Shown here: positions 52,344 through 60,460 of the stretch, in pieces | Layout: the number at the start of each line of letters is the position of its first letter | Position numbering within the stretch: position 1 is the stretch's first letter | Source: Streptomyces ipomoeae 91-03 | Lineage (GTDB): Bacteria; Actinomycetota; Actinomycetes; Streptomycetales; Streptomycetaceae | Reading direction: 5' to 3' | Length of the DNA: 64,000 nucleotides | NCBI RefSeq assembly: GCF_000317595.1 | Contig: NZ_AEJC01000293.1 | Span: 18,726-82,725, forward strand | Translations under genes and position numbers: made by a program | Notes under the pieces: model-generated | Told to the model about the DNA's origin: nothing | Databases searched by the model: none | Seen by the model: only the letters and a program-made list of their open reading frames with translations

Positions 52344-52987
52344 ATGCTGCTGTTGCTGACCGGATCGAGCTGCTCCGGGAAGTCCACCCTCGCATTCGCT
52401 GTCGCCGACCGGATCGATCACATCGCCGTCCATGACACCGACGAGAGCGGCGTTCCGCGCAACCCACCCCCCACTGGCGGAATCACAACACGGAGGAGTG
52501 GATTCGCCGCGCGCTCGACTACCAGGCTCACGGCATCGACCTCCTGTTGACAGGCCAGGCACCGCTCGGCGAGGTGCTGGCCGCCCCCTCGGCGCCTCTG
52601 CTGAACGGCATCGCGCTCTGCCTTGTCGACGCCGCCGACGAGGACCGGCGCCGCCGGCTCCGCTGGCGCGACCCAGGCCGCTGGTCGGAGTCCGACGTCG
52701 GCCGTTTCAACAACTGGGCGGCTTGGCACCGTGGTCACGCCCGCGACCCCCGGCATCGCCCGGACGTCCTCACTGTCGGCAGCGCACCCATGATGGCGTG
52801 GCACCGCTGGACGTCTTGGACCGCCGAGGACCCCCGCTGGCAGATTCATGTCATCAATACCACTGACCGTGGACCTGAGAAGTCGGCCGACGACCTGGAG
52901 CAGTGGATCAACCGGCAGCGCCAAGCTCTCCGCGCAGGCCGTCACCCCCTGTGCCGCGGCTGGGCGGAGCAACGCCCGCCCGGGTGA
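52344..52987 (+). pseudogene. Frameshifted P-loop kinase gene
   Basis: The first frame reads MLLLLTGSSCSGKSTLAF (Walker A), then VHDTDESGVP. After the C6 run at 52466-52471 coding continues in another frame: HWRNHNTEEWIRRALDYQAH, then LLTGQAPLGEVLAAPSAPL and ALCLVDAADEDR, to a stop at 52987. A single missing C would join them into one kinase of about 210 residues. It is either a true inactivating indel or a homopolymer sequencing error. The upstream spacer (52111-52343) holds nothing I can identify. Confidence 0.6.
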
Positions 52988-53186
52988 GAGCCGGCGAGGC
53001 TGGAAATCCTGAGACGCCGCCGACAACGACTACACGGTCAGCTCAGCGCCCGGCTGCTGGAGGAGGCAGTACTCAGCGCATCATGCTGAAGACAACGGCA
53101 GCTGCCGTCCTCGGACCAGCGCTTCAGACTGAGCAGCCTCCGGTTCTTCCTGGGGATCAAGGGGAGGGCGGGTCGGGCCATCGACA

Positions 53187-53702
53187 TCAGTTCGCTTTGA
53201 TGGTGCTGCGGGCCGCGAGGCGGAAGTCCTTGACTGCTTGGTAGAGGACTCGCTCCCGTTTGGCGGCAAGAGCCATGTCTTCGGCCTTGCGGGTAGTGTC
53301 TCCCTCGTGGGCGTTCTCGGCCATCCTCCGCATGACTTGAGACAGATCGCTGGAGGCGTGGGTGACACGCTCAGCGGCTTCCTCCAGGGAGGCTGGTCCT
53401 TCGAGGATGACGACTTCGACGGCGCGGTGCACCTCGCGGGCCAAGGTGATGAACCGGCGTATCTTTTCGTCGACGTCGGACAGGTCTGGTTCGTCTGCCC
53501 GCAGCGCCTCGAGGATGGCGTCCATGGCGATGTCGCGGTCATGGAGAGCGCTGAGGTAGCCGGCGCATGCGTCGCGGCGTTGCTGACGGTGCCACTGATC
53601 GTGCTGTGTCTGTGCCTGGGCGCGGCCGTTCACTACAGCGGCGCCAAGGGTGGCAAGTGAACCGACGGCGGCGCCCAACAGCGCGGCGAGTCCTGCATCC
53701 AT
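53187..53702 (-). CDS. Conserved hypothetical protein with N-terminal membrane anchor and coiled coil
   Basis: A 171-residue protein. A short hydrophobic N-terminus (LAALLGAAVGSLATLGAAVV) is followed by a charged helical domain (QHDQWHRQQRRDACAGYLSA). It probably exposes a coiled coil to the cytoplasm. ATG at 53702 is preferred to the longer frame because the membrane segment then starts the protein. Function unknown. Confidence 0.6.
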   Translation of the reverse strand: MDAGLAALLGAAVGSLATLGAAVVNGRAQAQTQHDQWHRQQRRDACAGYLSALHDRDIAMDAILEALRADEPDLSDVDEKIRRFITLAREVHRAVEVVILEGPASLEEAAERVTHASSDLSQVMRRMAENAHEGDTTRKAEDMALAAKRERVLYQAVKDFRLAARSTIKAN

Positions 53703-53841
53703 GGGCTCAGTCTGCCCGGCATGTCGCACACCCGGTGCGGGGTCATGATGAGCACCGAGGCCATCGTGGCGAGGGATGCGTGCTGTTCGCAGGGGCCATG
53801 CTGTTCCACGGCGTCGACAGCGTGCGGTCATGCCTGGGCGA

Positions 53842-54897
53842 TCAGGAACTCCGCAGCTCGGCCGGCTCGTACCGTAGGTGGAACGTGTGAGCGTGGTCGC
53901 CGTCCAGCCAGTAGACCGTCATGGTGGACAACAACTGCTTCTTCACCCAGCTCGTGCGGGACCGAACAGTTTCCTCCTGCGCGAGGATCCAGTCCTCCAC
54001 CTGCTTCGGCAGCCCGAAGGCCATCTCGTACGCGCCGGGATCTGCTGCTGAGCGCAGCGTCCAGGTGCGATGTGCACCGGACTTTTCCGCCCGCCTGAGG
54101 CGCACCGCGTGAGTTGGGTGCACGCGGCAGTAGCCCACAAACGCTTTGAGGTCATCAGGTGCGAGTCCGAGTACGAATGGAGCTGAGGGAAAAGCGAGGA
54201 CCAAGCCGAGCGTTGATCGGCTGCGCAGGCTGGATGCCAGGGCGTCAAGCGGCTCTGTCACTGAGGGCAACGGAGGACTGATTTCCGCTCCCTCATGGTG
54301 CAGGGCATAACGGAGATAGTTGCGCAGGTGGTGTATTCGGGGTGATTCCCCTTGGGGAAGCGTATTAAGCGCCTCATGGACATGTTCAGCAGTCTCCCCC
54401 ACCAGGTCACGTAGAACGTGAAAATTGGGCATGGATAGGTCGATCAGCGATATCTGATGGGCCAGGGCGTACTCCTGGGCGTCTTTGGTGAACCCGCTGG
54501 TGGAGAAGATCGCGTAGCTGTACTGGTAGCGGGGTCTCGGCCGGCGGGGCTGACTGGATGAAGAGCGCGGCGAAGCCAGCACGCCTTCATTGACGTCATG
54601 GATGACGCCGTGACCGTTCCGCACCGTGGGCAGATTGACGGCCCGATTGGTGAACTTCGCTTCCAAGAAGAGCCGCACAGGCAGTGAGAAGGGAGGGACG
54701 TAGCGGAATTCACCGAGCACGTTGGCTTGGTGCCAGGCTCCACGGCCGCGGACAACTAGTCCATGCTGCCTCACAGCGAGTACGTCGCGGTCGTCCTCTT
54801 CAGCCAGCAGTTCGTAGCCGCTGGACTTCAGTAGCCATGCCAGCACTTCTTCCAGGAGATATCCCCGCAAGGCTGCCTCAGTGATCACCTGAGTCAC
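53842..54897 (-). CDS. Mrr-like restriction-endonuclease-fold protein
   Basis: The 351-residue protein carries the core GRGAWHQANVLGEF, then LFLEAKFTNRAVNLPTVRNG, giving the Glu-x-Lys of a PD-(D/E)XK fold, followed by YSYAIFSTSGFTKDAQEYAL as in Mrr/DUF-type nucleases. N-terminal LRGYLLEEVLAWLLKSSGYE is the usual lead helix of Mrr-cat domains. The C-terminal 170 residues are unrecognised. It is monocistronic. The role could be modification-dependent restriction or an orphan nuclease. Confidence 0.6.
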   Translation of the reverse strand: MTQVITEAALRGYLLEEVLAWLLKSSGYELLAEEDDRDVLAVRQHGLVVRGRGAWHQANVLGEFRYVPPFSLPVRLFLEAKFTNRAVNLPTVRNGHGVIHDVNEGVLASPRSSSSQPRRPRPRYQYSYAIFSTSGFTKDAQEYALAHQISLIDLSMPNFHVLRDLVGETAEHVHEALNTLPQGESPRIHHLRNYLRYALHHEGAEISPPLPSVTEPLDALASSLRSRSTLGLVLAFPSAPFVLGLAPDDLKAFVGYCRVHPTHAVRLRRAEKSGAHRTWTLRSAADPGAYEMAFGLPKQVEDWILAQEETVRSRTSWVKKQLLSTMTVYWLDGDHAHTFHLRYEPAELRSS

Positions 54898-55109
54898 GCT
54901 AATACACGCTCATCCCAAGGAACCATCGAGTCGCTGGCGCTCCATAGGGTCGATGCCGTAGGCGGACGCGCTCCGGACGGCTTTGGGGACAGGCTGCCTG
55001 TGCAAGGGGCTCCGCCCGAGTGGAGACCCGTTTGCCAGCGTCCTGTGGCACTGGGTGGCCAGATGGCCTGGTGGCGGACGCTCACCTCTGCCAAGGTGCG
55101 CGGTGTAGC

Positions 55110-56306
55110 TCACCGAGTGGGGCAGCGGGGGCTGAAGGCGACCGGCAGTGATTCGAGTCCGCGTACCAGGCGGGTCGGGCGCCACTGCAAGTTCTCAGCT
55201 GGGGCGGCGAGTTGGAGGTCGGGACAGCGGCGCAGCAGGGTGGTGAGGGCGATGTCGGCCTCTGCGCGGGCGAGTGGAGCGCCGACACAACGGTGAATGC
55301 CGTGGCCGAAGGCGAGGTGGCGTCCGGCATCGCGGTCGAGGTCGAGGCGGTCGGGGTCGGGGAAGCGGTCGGGGTCGCGGTTGGCCGCGGTGGGGGAGAT
55401 GAGGATGGGTTCGCCGGCAGGGATGTGGACGCCGCCGAGGGTGATGGGTTCGGTGGTGTAGCGGAAAGTGGCGATGTTGACGGGGTTGTCGTAGCGCAGG
55501 AGTTCATCCAGGGCGCCATCGAGCAGGTCGGGATGGTCGCGCAGCCGGTTGAGCACCTGGGGGTGCTGGAAGAGTGCGAGGACGGCGTTGCCGATGAAGT
55601 TGGCGGTGGTTTCGTGGCCGGCGACGAGCAGCAGCAGTCCGAGGGAGACGACTTCGCTCTCGCTGAGTTGGTCGCCGTTGTCGCGGGCGGCGAGGAGGTC
55701 GGCGAGCAGGCCGCTGTCCGGGGTGCGCCGCTTGGCTTGGACGAGGTCGGTCATGTAGTCGGCGAGGGTGTGGGTGGCGGCGTCGATGCGGTCGGGGTGC
55801 CCGGCCGCAAAGAGTTCGGCTGACCACTCGCGTATGGCCTTGTGGTCCTGTTCGGGTACGCCGAGCATCTCGCAGATGACGGTGACCGGCAGGGGCACGG
55901 CGAAATCCTCGACGAGATCGGCGCGCCCGTGCGGCAGGAAGGCGCCGATGAGTTCGTCGGTGACCTGCTGGATGTAGGGGCGCAGTCTCTGAACGGTGGC
56001 GGTGGAGAACGCCTTGGTCACCAAGCGGCGTAGCCGGGTGTGCTCGGGCGGGTCGCTGTCGAGCATGGTCTGGCTGAGGGCCGGGTGCAGGTTGCGCTGG
56101 GAGGGCTTGTCGGCGAAGAAGGCAGTGGCGTTCTTCGACAAGCGGGGATCGGTGAAGGCCGCCCGGGCTTCGGCGTAGCCGGTGACCAGGTAACTGGTGG
56201 TGGTACGACCGGTGCGGATCTTCTGCACCGGGCAGGAGCCGCGCAGCTCGGCGTAAGCCGGGTAGGGGTTGGCGAAGAACTCGGGGTTCTGCAGGGGGTT
56301 ACTCAT
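55110..56306 (-). CDS. Cytochrome P450
   Basis: A 398-residue soluble bacterial P450: I-helix LLLVAGHETTANFIGN with the acid-alcohol-like pair, EXXR in DELLRYD, and the haem loop FGHGIHRCVGAPLAR with Cys340 as thiolate ligand. Hydroxylates an unknown substrate using ferredoxin supplied elsewhere. It starts 2 bp after the stop of the ImmA-like gene, so the two are one unit. Confidence 0.9.
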   Translation of the reverse strand: MSNPLQNPEFFANPYPAYAELRGSCPVQKIRTGRTTTSYLVTGYAEARAAFTDPRLSKNATAFFADKPSQRNLHPALSQTMLDSDPPEHTRLRRLVTKAFSTATVQRLRPYIQQVTDELIGAFLPHGRADLVEDFAVPLPVTVICEMLGVPEQDHKAIREWSAELFAAGHPDRIDAATHTLADYMTDLVQAKRRTPDSGLLADLLAARDNGDQLSESEVVSLGLLLLVAGHETTANFIGNAVLALFQHPQVLNRLRDHPDLLDGALDELLRYDNPVNIATFRYTTEPITLGGVHIPAGEPILISPTAANRDPDRFPDPDRLDLDRDAGRHLAFGHGIHRCVGAPLARAEADIALTTLLRRCPDLQLAAPAENLQWRPTRLVRGLESLPVAFSPRCPTR

Positions 56307-56308
56307 GG

Positions 56309-57244
56309 TTACTTTCCTGCCGGTGCGTGGATCGCCGCCATAAGGCGGACGGAGTGAACGATCGGGTCGGTGGTGTAGGCGTCGGAGACCTGGCGCAACC
56401 AGGTGGTCTCCGTACGGAGGTCTCCGGCGCGGTCCCGGGTGCCGGGGGCTGGGGGTGCGGGATCGAAGTCTGGTTTGCTCCCGCTGTGCGCCGCGTGCAG
56501 GGCCGCTGCCAGGATCGCGGCTTCGATGATCGCGTCGCCTTCGGCGGTGCCGGCCAGCTGGCGTGCGGCGACCGCCTCGGCGGCGGCATGCTGGACGGCC
56601 CGCGAGCGGTGGGGGCGCAGGGCCAGGATGCCGTCGTTGATCTCGATGACCTTGCGGTGGAGCAGGAAGTCGAGCTCATCGTCGGCGCCGGCGTCCAGGG
56701 CGATGTGCGGCAGCACGCGGGTGAGGTCCTGCCACAGCGGATCGAGGAGGGTTAGGGAGCGCCGTTCCCAGCAGTCCTCGGTCACTGTGGGTCGCCATGT
56801 GGGGAACTGCCGGCCGCGGTAGATGCGCTGACGGATGAGGGTGGCCATCATTTCCGCTCCGCGTTCGTCGGCGGTGGCGTAGCGAGTACGGCCGGAGATG
56901 CAGGCCCCGAATTCCGGCTTCAGCCGGGGCGCTGGTACCAGCCCGTCCTCCCAGGGTAGGGAGCCGATCTGGCCACACAGGACGTGGCTGATCCCGTGCG
57001 CGAGGATGTGCAAGCGGTGCAGGCGCGAGGTTCCTCGCTCGTAGAAGAGGAAGAACGCCTCGTCCGTCTCGATACTGACGCCGGACGGGGCATCCACGAA
57101 CCCCGTGGTGTCCAGAGGGCGCGGAATGAGGGGCTTGCCGCACCACGCGGCCACCGCGTCGCAGAGCTGCCCGGTACCGAACCGATGCGGCAGATTGAGG
57201 AGGGCGAGGCGCTCCTCGCAGGCGGTACGAAGTCGGCTGTCCAT
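56309..57244 (-). CDS. ImmA/IrrE-like regulator component
   Basis: 311 residues. SGVSIETDEAFFLFYERGTS and RLHILAHGISHVLCGQIG contain a potential H-x3-H metal site, as in the family often annotated as toxin or regulator component beside XRE genes and P450s in Streptomyces. The expected HExxH of true proteases is replaced by HGISH, so proteolysis is doubtful. ATG at 57244 follows GGGGGGAT. It is co-transcribed with the P450. Confidence 0.6.
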   Translation of the reverse strand: MDSRLRTACEERLALLNLPHRFGTGQLCDAVAAWCGKPLIPRPLDTTGFVDAPSGVSIETDEAFFLFYERGTSRLHRLHILAHGISHVLCGQIGSLPWEDGLVPAPRLKPEFGACISGRTRYATADERGAEMMATLIRQRIYRGRQFPTWRPTVTEDCWERRSLTLLDPLWQDLTRVLPHIALDAGADDELDFLLHRKVIEINDGILALRPHRSRAVQHAAAEAVAARQLAGTAEGDAIIEAAILAAALHAAHSGSKPDFDPAPPAPGTRDRAGDLRTETTWLRQVSDAYTTDPIVHSVRLMAAIHAPAGK

Positions 57245-57490
57245 GATCCCCCCGTCAATGAGGCCGTTCGATAGGGCTGCGGTGTACCGGCGGCCGGCCG
57301 GGGCCGGTGGGCATTGGCGGCGGACAGGCGGGCACACCAGGAGTGCGGCGGCAGGCTGCGCAGCCTCTGCGGCGGCTCCGCCGCGGCTGGGCCGGGGTGC
57401 TTCAGCGGTCCTGCCGGGAGTGGTGCGTACCGCCGATAACCCGGGGCCCGCGGTATGTCGCACGGGAGAAGCGCTCGGGCAGCATCAGTA

Positions 57491-57907
57491 TCAGCGACGA
57501 TCTGTGCCGCCGACGCCGCCTCGCTGGCGAGGCGGCCGAGCCGAACCCGCCGGAAACGGGATGATGAGGGCGGTCTGAGCCAGGCCCGGGGCGGCGGAGT
57601 GCACGGCGACTTGCCCGCAGCCCAGCCGGAGCATGCCCCATGCCACGCGCTTGACGATCCTGCACGCGCCGGTGACGAGGGTCGAGGCGACAACCTCGGC
57701 CAGCCCGTGCACGGGCGCCACGGTGGAGAGAACTGCGCCGCCCCGCTCTGGGGCGGTCCCATCGTTCTGCGCGGGGTGCAGCCTGACGAGCAACCCGCCC
57801 GTCTGGTACGGCATCGCGGCTTGTTCCTTGGCATCCCCGCGCCTCTGGCGGGCCACCTCCGGGGCGATTCCCCGGTCGCTGCCGGTGGTCGAAACAGATC
57901 GAGGCAT
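57491..57907 (-). CDS. Hypothetical protein, 138 residues
   Basis: The only support is a strong ribosome-binding site (GGGAGGG 4 bases before ATG 57907) and its place next to the P450 module. The protein has VSTTGSDRGIAPEVARQRR, then VLSTVAPVHGLAEVVASTLV. No family recognised; a chance frame in high-GC DNA cannot be excluded. The 57245-57490 spacer shows nothing else. Confidence 0.35.
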   Translation of the reverse strand: MPRSVSTTGSDRGIAPEVARQRRGDAKEQAAMPYQTGGLLVRLHPAQNDGTAPERGGAVLSTVAPVHGLAEVVASTLVTGACRIVKRVAWGMLRLGCGQVAVHSAAPGLAQTALIIPFPAGSARPPRQRGGVGGTDRR

Positions 57908-57991
57908 GTATCCCTCCCAGACTGAGCCGTTCGCGCCTACAACGGCGGTAGGCGCTGAGGGCGTCACCATGCCAAGGGTTGTGAGGAACTC

Positions 57992-58018
57992 GCACTTCCG
58001 CGGAAGTGCCACTTCCGC
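57992..58018. promoter_or_regulatory. 18-bp perfect palindrome plus half-site
   Basis: GCACTTCCGCGGAAGTGC is a perfect palindrome, followed at once by a third half-site CACTTCCGC (58010-58018). It sits between the divergent 57907 and 58356 genes and is a likely operator for the XRE protein. Confidence 0.6.
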
Positions 58019-58355
58019 TTACATTCCGTGTCCGCTGCTCGAAAATCCACCCTGCGCGCGAGAACGTGCAGGTGCCGCCAGCAAGAGGGCTGGACTTCCC
58101 TTCGAATTAAGAAAGCTGACAGGGGGACAGATGGATCGGCCGAAGAAGTGTTGAACGAGAACTGGTTACGTTGCGTGTAACTCAGCCCCTATTCGATCAT
58201 GAAATCCCGATCGACAGGCACACGACCAGCAGTGGATGTGATCTGCGTCACGCTAGCTTCGGTGTGATCGGCGCAGCTCGGCGCGTCGATGTGCATCCGA
58301 CGGTAAAATGCCTGATATGCGGAGGTTTGCGGAAGGAACGGACGGCGGGCCGGAA

Positions 58356-59150
58356 GTGAGTGAAACGCTGACCGACCTGCTGCGCGGCTGGCGGGAGCGC
58401 CTCGACCCGCGGTCGGTTCCCGGTCTGGTTCGGTCGGACCGTCGCCGCCCTAACCCGGGCCTGTCGCAGAAGGAAGTCGCGAAGCTGACCGGAGTGACGG
58501 ACCGCTGGTACCGCAATCTGGAGGCTGGCCATCCTGCCGACTACTCCGCCGGCTTCCTTGACAGGCTGGCGGTCACCCTCCGGCTCAGTGACTCAGAGCG
58601 GCGCATGCTGTTCCTGCGTGTTTCGGGGCGGGAACCGCCCCTGCGGGAGTCGGCGGATTCGGCTGCGGTCAAAGCGTTCGACACCCCCATGCAGCGCTTT
58701 TTGGAGCACCAGCTTCCCCATCCCGCCTACATATCCGACATCTCTTGGAACTTTGTCGGATACAACCAGCGGATGCTCGAATGGTTTCCTTGGATCCCGT
58801 ACCAGAACAACCTGATGAAATGGATTCTCATCCACCCGGAGGCTCGCCATCAGCTGGTGAACTGGCGGGATGACTGGGCGCGTCCGTCGATCGCCCAGAT
58901 CAGGTTCGTCTGTGGGCGATACCCCGACAACCGCGCCCTGCAGGAGCTGGCGCGTGATGTGGTGGCCGGCAGCCCTGAGGTCCGCGAGCTCTGGGAAAGG
59001 CATGAGGTTCACACGCACTCGGACGGCGACGTGCGCAAATTCCGGCTGCCCTACCACGGCGCCGAGGAAACCACCGTGAGGATCATTATGCTTGCTCCGC
59101 TGCGCAGCATCGAATCGCGCTTCGTTGTCCTCATGAGGATCGACGACTGA
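58356..59150 (+). CDS. XRE regulator with MmyB-like ligand-binding domain
   Basis: A protein of about 264 residues. HTH: NPGLSQKEVAKLTGVTDRWY, with RNLEAGHPADYSAGFLDRLA. The C-terminal domain (ISDISWNFVGYNQRMLEWFP; WARPSIAQIRFVCGRYPDNR) is the MmyB_LBD PAS-like fold that may bind fatty acid or small ligands. The start is probably GTG 58356; ATG 58308 is possible. An 18-bp palindrome and a TAAAAT box (58303-58308) lie upstream. Confidence 0.8.
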   Translation: MSETLTDLLRGWRERLDPRSVPGLVRSDRRRPNPGLSQKEVAKLTGVTDRWYRNLEAGHPADYSAGFLDRLAVTLRLSDSERRMLFLRVSGREPPLRESADSAAVKAFDTPMQRFLEHQLPHPAYISDISWNFVGYNQRMLEWFPWIPYQNNLMKWILIHPEARHQLVNWRDDWARPSIAQIRFVCGRYPDNRALQELARDVVAGSPEVRELWERHEVHTHSDGDVRKFRLPYHGAEETTVRIIMLAPLRSIESRFVVLMRIDD

Positions 59151-59215
59151 CACTGGTCGGCCGCCGCCAACGCCAGGCTGCCTATGCGCACCAGCGCTTG
59201 GCCGCAGGCATCGTG

Positions 59216-59725
59216 TCATTCACTCAGGTCGAGATCGTCCTCAACCGTCTCGGGGGACAGTCCGTCCGCCACCCTGGCGGTGCTGATGACCGCCTCCAGC
59301 ATTTTCAGGGATTCCGGGGACAGCCCGTTCGCCCGCAGGGCGATCCGACGGACGCCCCGGCTGCGCATGGCGGCGACCAGCCTCTTCTCGGCGTCGGTCG
59401 GCGCCTCGTGCTTCTCCATGTCCCGCCGGGCGACCCGCTTGTCGAAGAAGAACCCCGGAGAGACCTGGAAGAACGTGGCCAAGGCCACGATCGTCTTCAT
59501 CGTCGGGTTCGGCTTCTTGCCCGAGCGCAACTGCTGGATCGTGCTCTCTGCGTTCCCGGTTGCGGCGGCCACCTCGGCGTTCGTGGGTGGCCCGTCCCGG
59601 CCCTGTAGGCGGACATGCTGGAACAGGTAGTTCAGCGGCTCGGCGAACGTGCCTGTCTCCCACGGTTCGGCAACCGCGCCCGCGTCCAAGGCTCCTGTAG
59701 TCACACCTTCGTTCTGGACCACCAT
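59216..59725 (-). CDS. XRE-type repressor of the downstream replication module
   Basis: A 169-residue protein with an HTH: TNAEVAAATGNAESTIQQLR, then GKKPNPTMKTIVALATFFQV. The remaining residues are charged. ATG 59725 follows GGAGGAGGTGG. It faces the plus-strand replication genes and the spacer holds an array of phased 10-bp palindromes, a layout like phage CI or ICE maintenance repressors. Confidence 0.7.
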   Translation of the reverse strand: MVVQNEGVTTGALDAGAVAEPWETGTFAEPLNYLFQHVRLQGRDGPPTNAEVAAATGNAESTIQQLRSGKKPNPTMKTIVALATFFQVSPGFFFDKRVARRDMEKHEAPTDAEKRLVAAMRSRGVRRIALRANGLSPESLKMLEAVISTARVADGLSPETVEDDLDLSE

Positions 59726-59753
59726 TCCACCTCCTCCGATGCCGGACATGCGT

Positions 59754-59857
59754 CACTGTAGTGCACCCGGCGGTACGCGAGTCCAGTCGTCCCGTACTCG
59801 AGTGAAGACGCTCACGTCACTCTGGTGTACCTTTGCGTCACGCTTCTTACTGGAGTA
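59754..59857. promoter_or_regulatory. Phased operator array of YACTNNAGTR palindromes
   Basis: Four 10-bp inverted repeats: CACTGTAGTG (59754-59763), TACTCGAGTG (59795-59804), CACTCTGGTG (59818-59827) and TACTGGAGTA (59848-59857), plus a weaker TACGCGAGTC (59774-59783). Centre spacings are about 20, 21, 23 and 30 bp, the first three near two helical turns. The array separates the repressor start (59725) from the replication genes. Confidence 0.65.
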
Positions 59858-59882
59858 TTCCGCAGGGTGGTCATATGGTGCT

Positions 59883-59913
59883 GGTCGCTGCGGTGATCAG
59901 CACCGCAGCGACC
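59883..59913 (+). ncRNA. Perfect 13-bp leader stem-loop
   Basis: GGTCGCTGCGGTG pairs exactly with CACCGCAGCGACC around a 5-nt loop (ATCAG). It lies downstream of the operator array and upstream of a tiny ORF. No T-run follows, so it may be a structured leader or attenuator rather than a simple terminator. The rest of 59726-60128 has no other supported gene. Confidence 0.5.
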
Positions 59914-59940
59914 TGCGAGAACGTGAGGAGGGGCTCTGCC

Positions 59941-59970
59941 ATGGAAGCGGTGCGTGTCCGCAGCCCGTAG
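59941..59970 (+). CDS. Nine-codon leader ORF (MEAVRVRSP)
   Basis: ATG at 59941 follows GAGGAGGGG with good spacing, then a stop after nine codons. It lies directly after the leader hairpin and before the replication genes. It may be a leader peptide or a start for re-initiation. Confidence 0.3.
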   Translation: MEAVRVRSP

Positions 59971-60128
59971 GCGAACCCAGGCCCAAGGCAACGGCGCCCA
60001 GGAGCGGGAACTCCCAGGCGCCGAACGGTCGCCCCCAACAGGGGTGCGGATCCACTACCAAGCAGGCTCGGCTGGACCTTTTCCACGAGAGACAGCCGGG
60101 CCGCTCACTACCAGCGAAGGATACTCGC

Positions 60129-60458
60129 ATGCCCGAGCACCGGAGCGGAGGCCGGAGCGTCACGGAGCCTGAGGACCGGCACCGTCGTCTGGCTGACCTA
60201 CTGGCCGACATGATCCCCGGAGCCGCCACTTTCCGGGTGACCCTGCACGACCCCACCCAGGCGTGGCCGCGCCCCCACGCCCGCGCCTACGACGCGGTGG
60301 GGAAGCCGATCACCCTGAATCGCACCCAGGCGATCACCGCAGCCCGCTGGATCATCCGGCTGCACCCGGAAGCTACCTGGGGCGATCTGTACGCCTTCGA
60401 CCTCGCCACCGCCCGCCTTCACCGCGCCGTCGTGGTCAGGGCAGGACGGAGGCGCTGA
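60129..60458 (+). CDS. Conserved small protein of mobile elements, 109 residues
   Basis: RLADLLADMIPGAATFRVTL, then GKPITLNRTQAITAARWIIR and EATWGDLYAFDLATARLHRA form a compact alpha/beta protein. I have no function for it; proteins of this sort precede replication genes in actinobacterial phages and elements. ATG follows GAAGGA. It ends 2 bp before the replication gene. Confidence 0.6.
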   Translation: MPEHRSGGRSVTEPEDRHRRLADLLADMIPGAATFRVTLHDPTQAWPRPHARAYDAVGKPITLNRTQAITAARWIIRLHPEATWGDLYAFDLATARLHRAVVVRAGRRR

Positions 60459-60460
60459 GC

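Noticed and set aside
54894..55094. Minus-strand 66-codon frame between the Mrr-like gene and the P450
   Set aside because: No ribosome-binding site, odd composition and no family likeness. Treated as non-coding.
57402..57995. Alternative minus-strand frame overlapping the 57491-57907 gene
   Set aside because: It lacks a ribosome-binding site and has Arg/Gly-rich shadow composition; the 57907 start is better supported.
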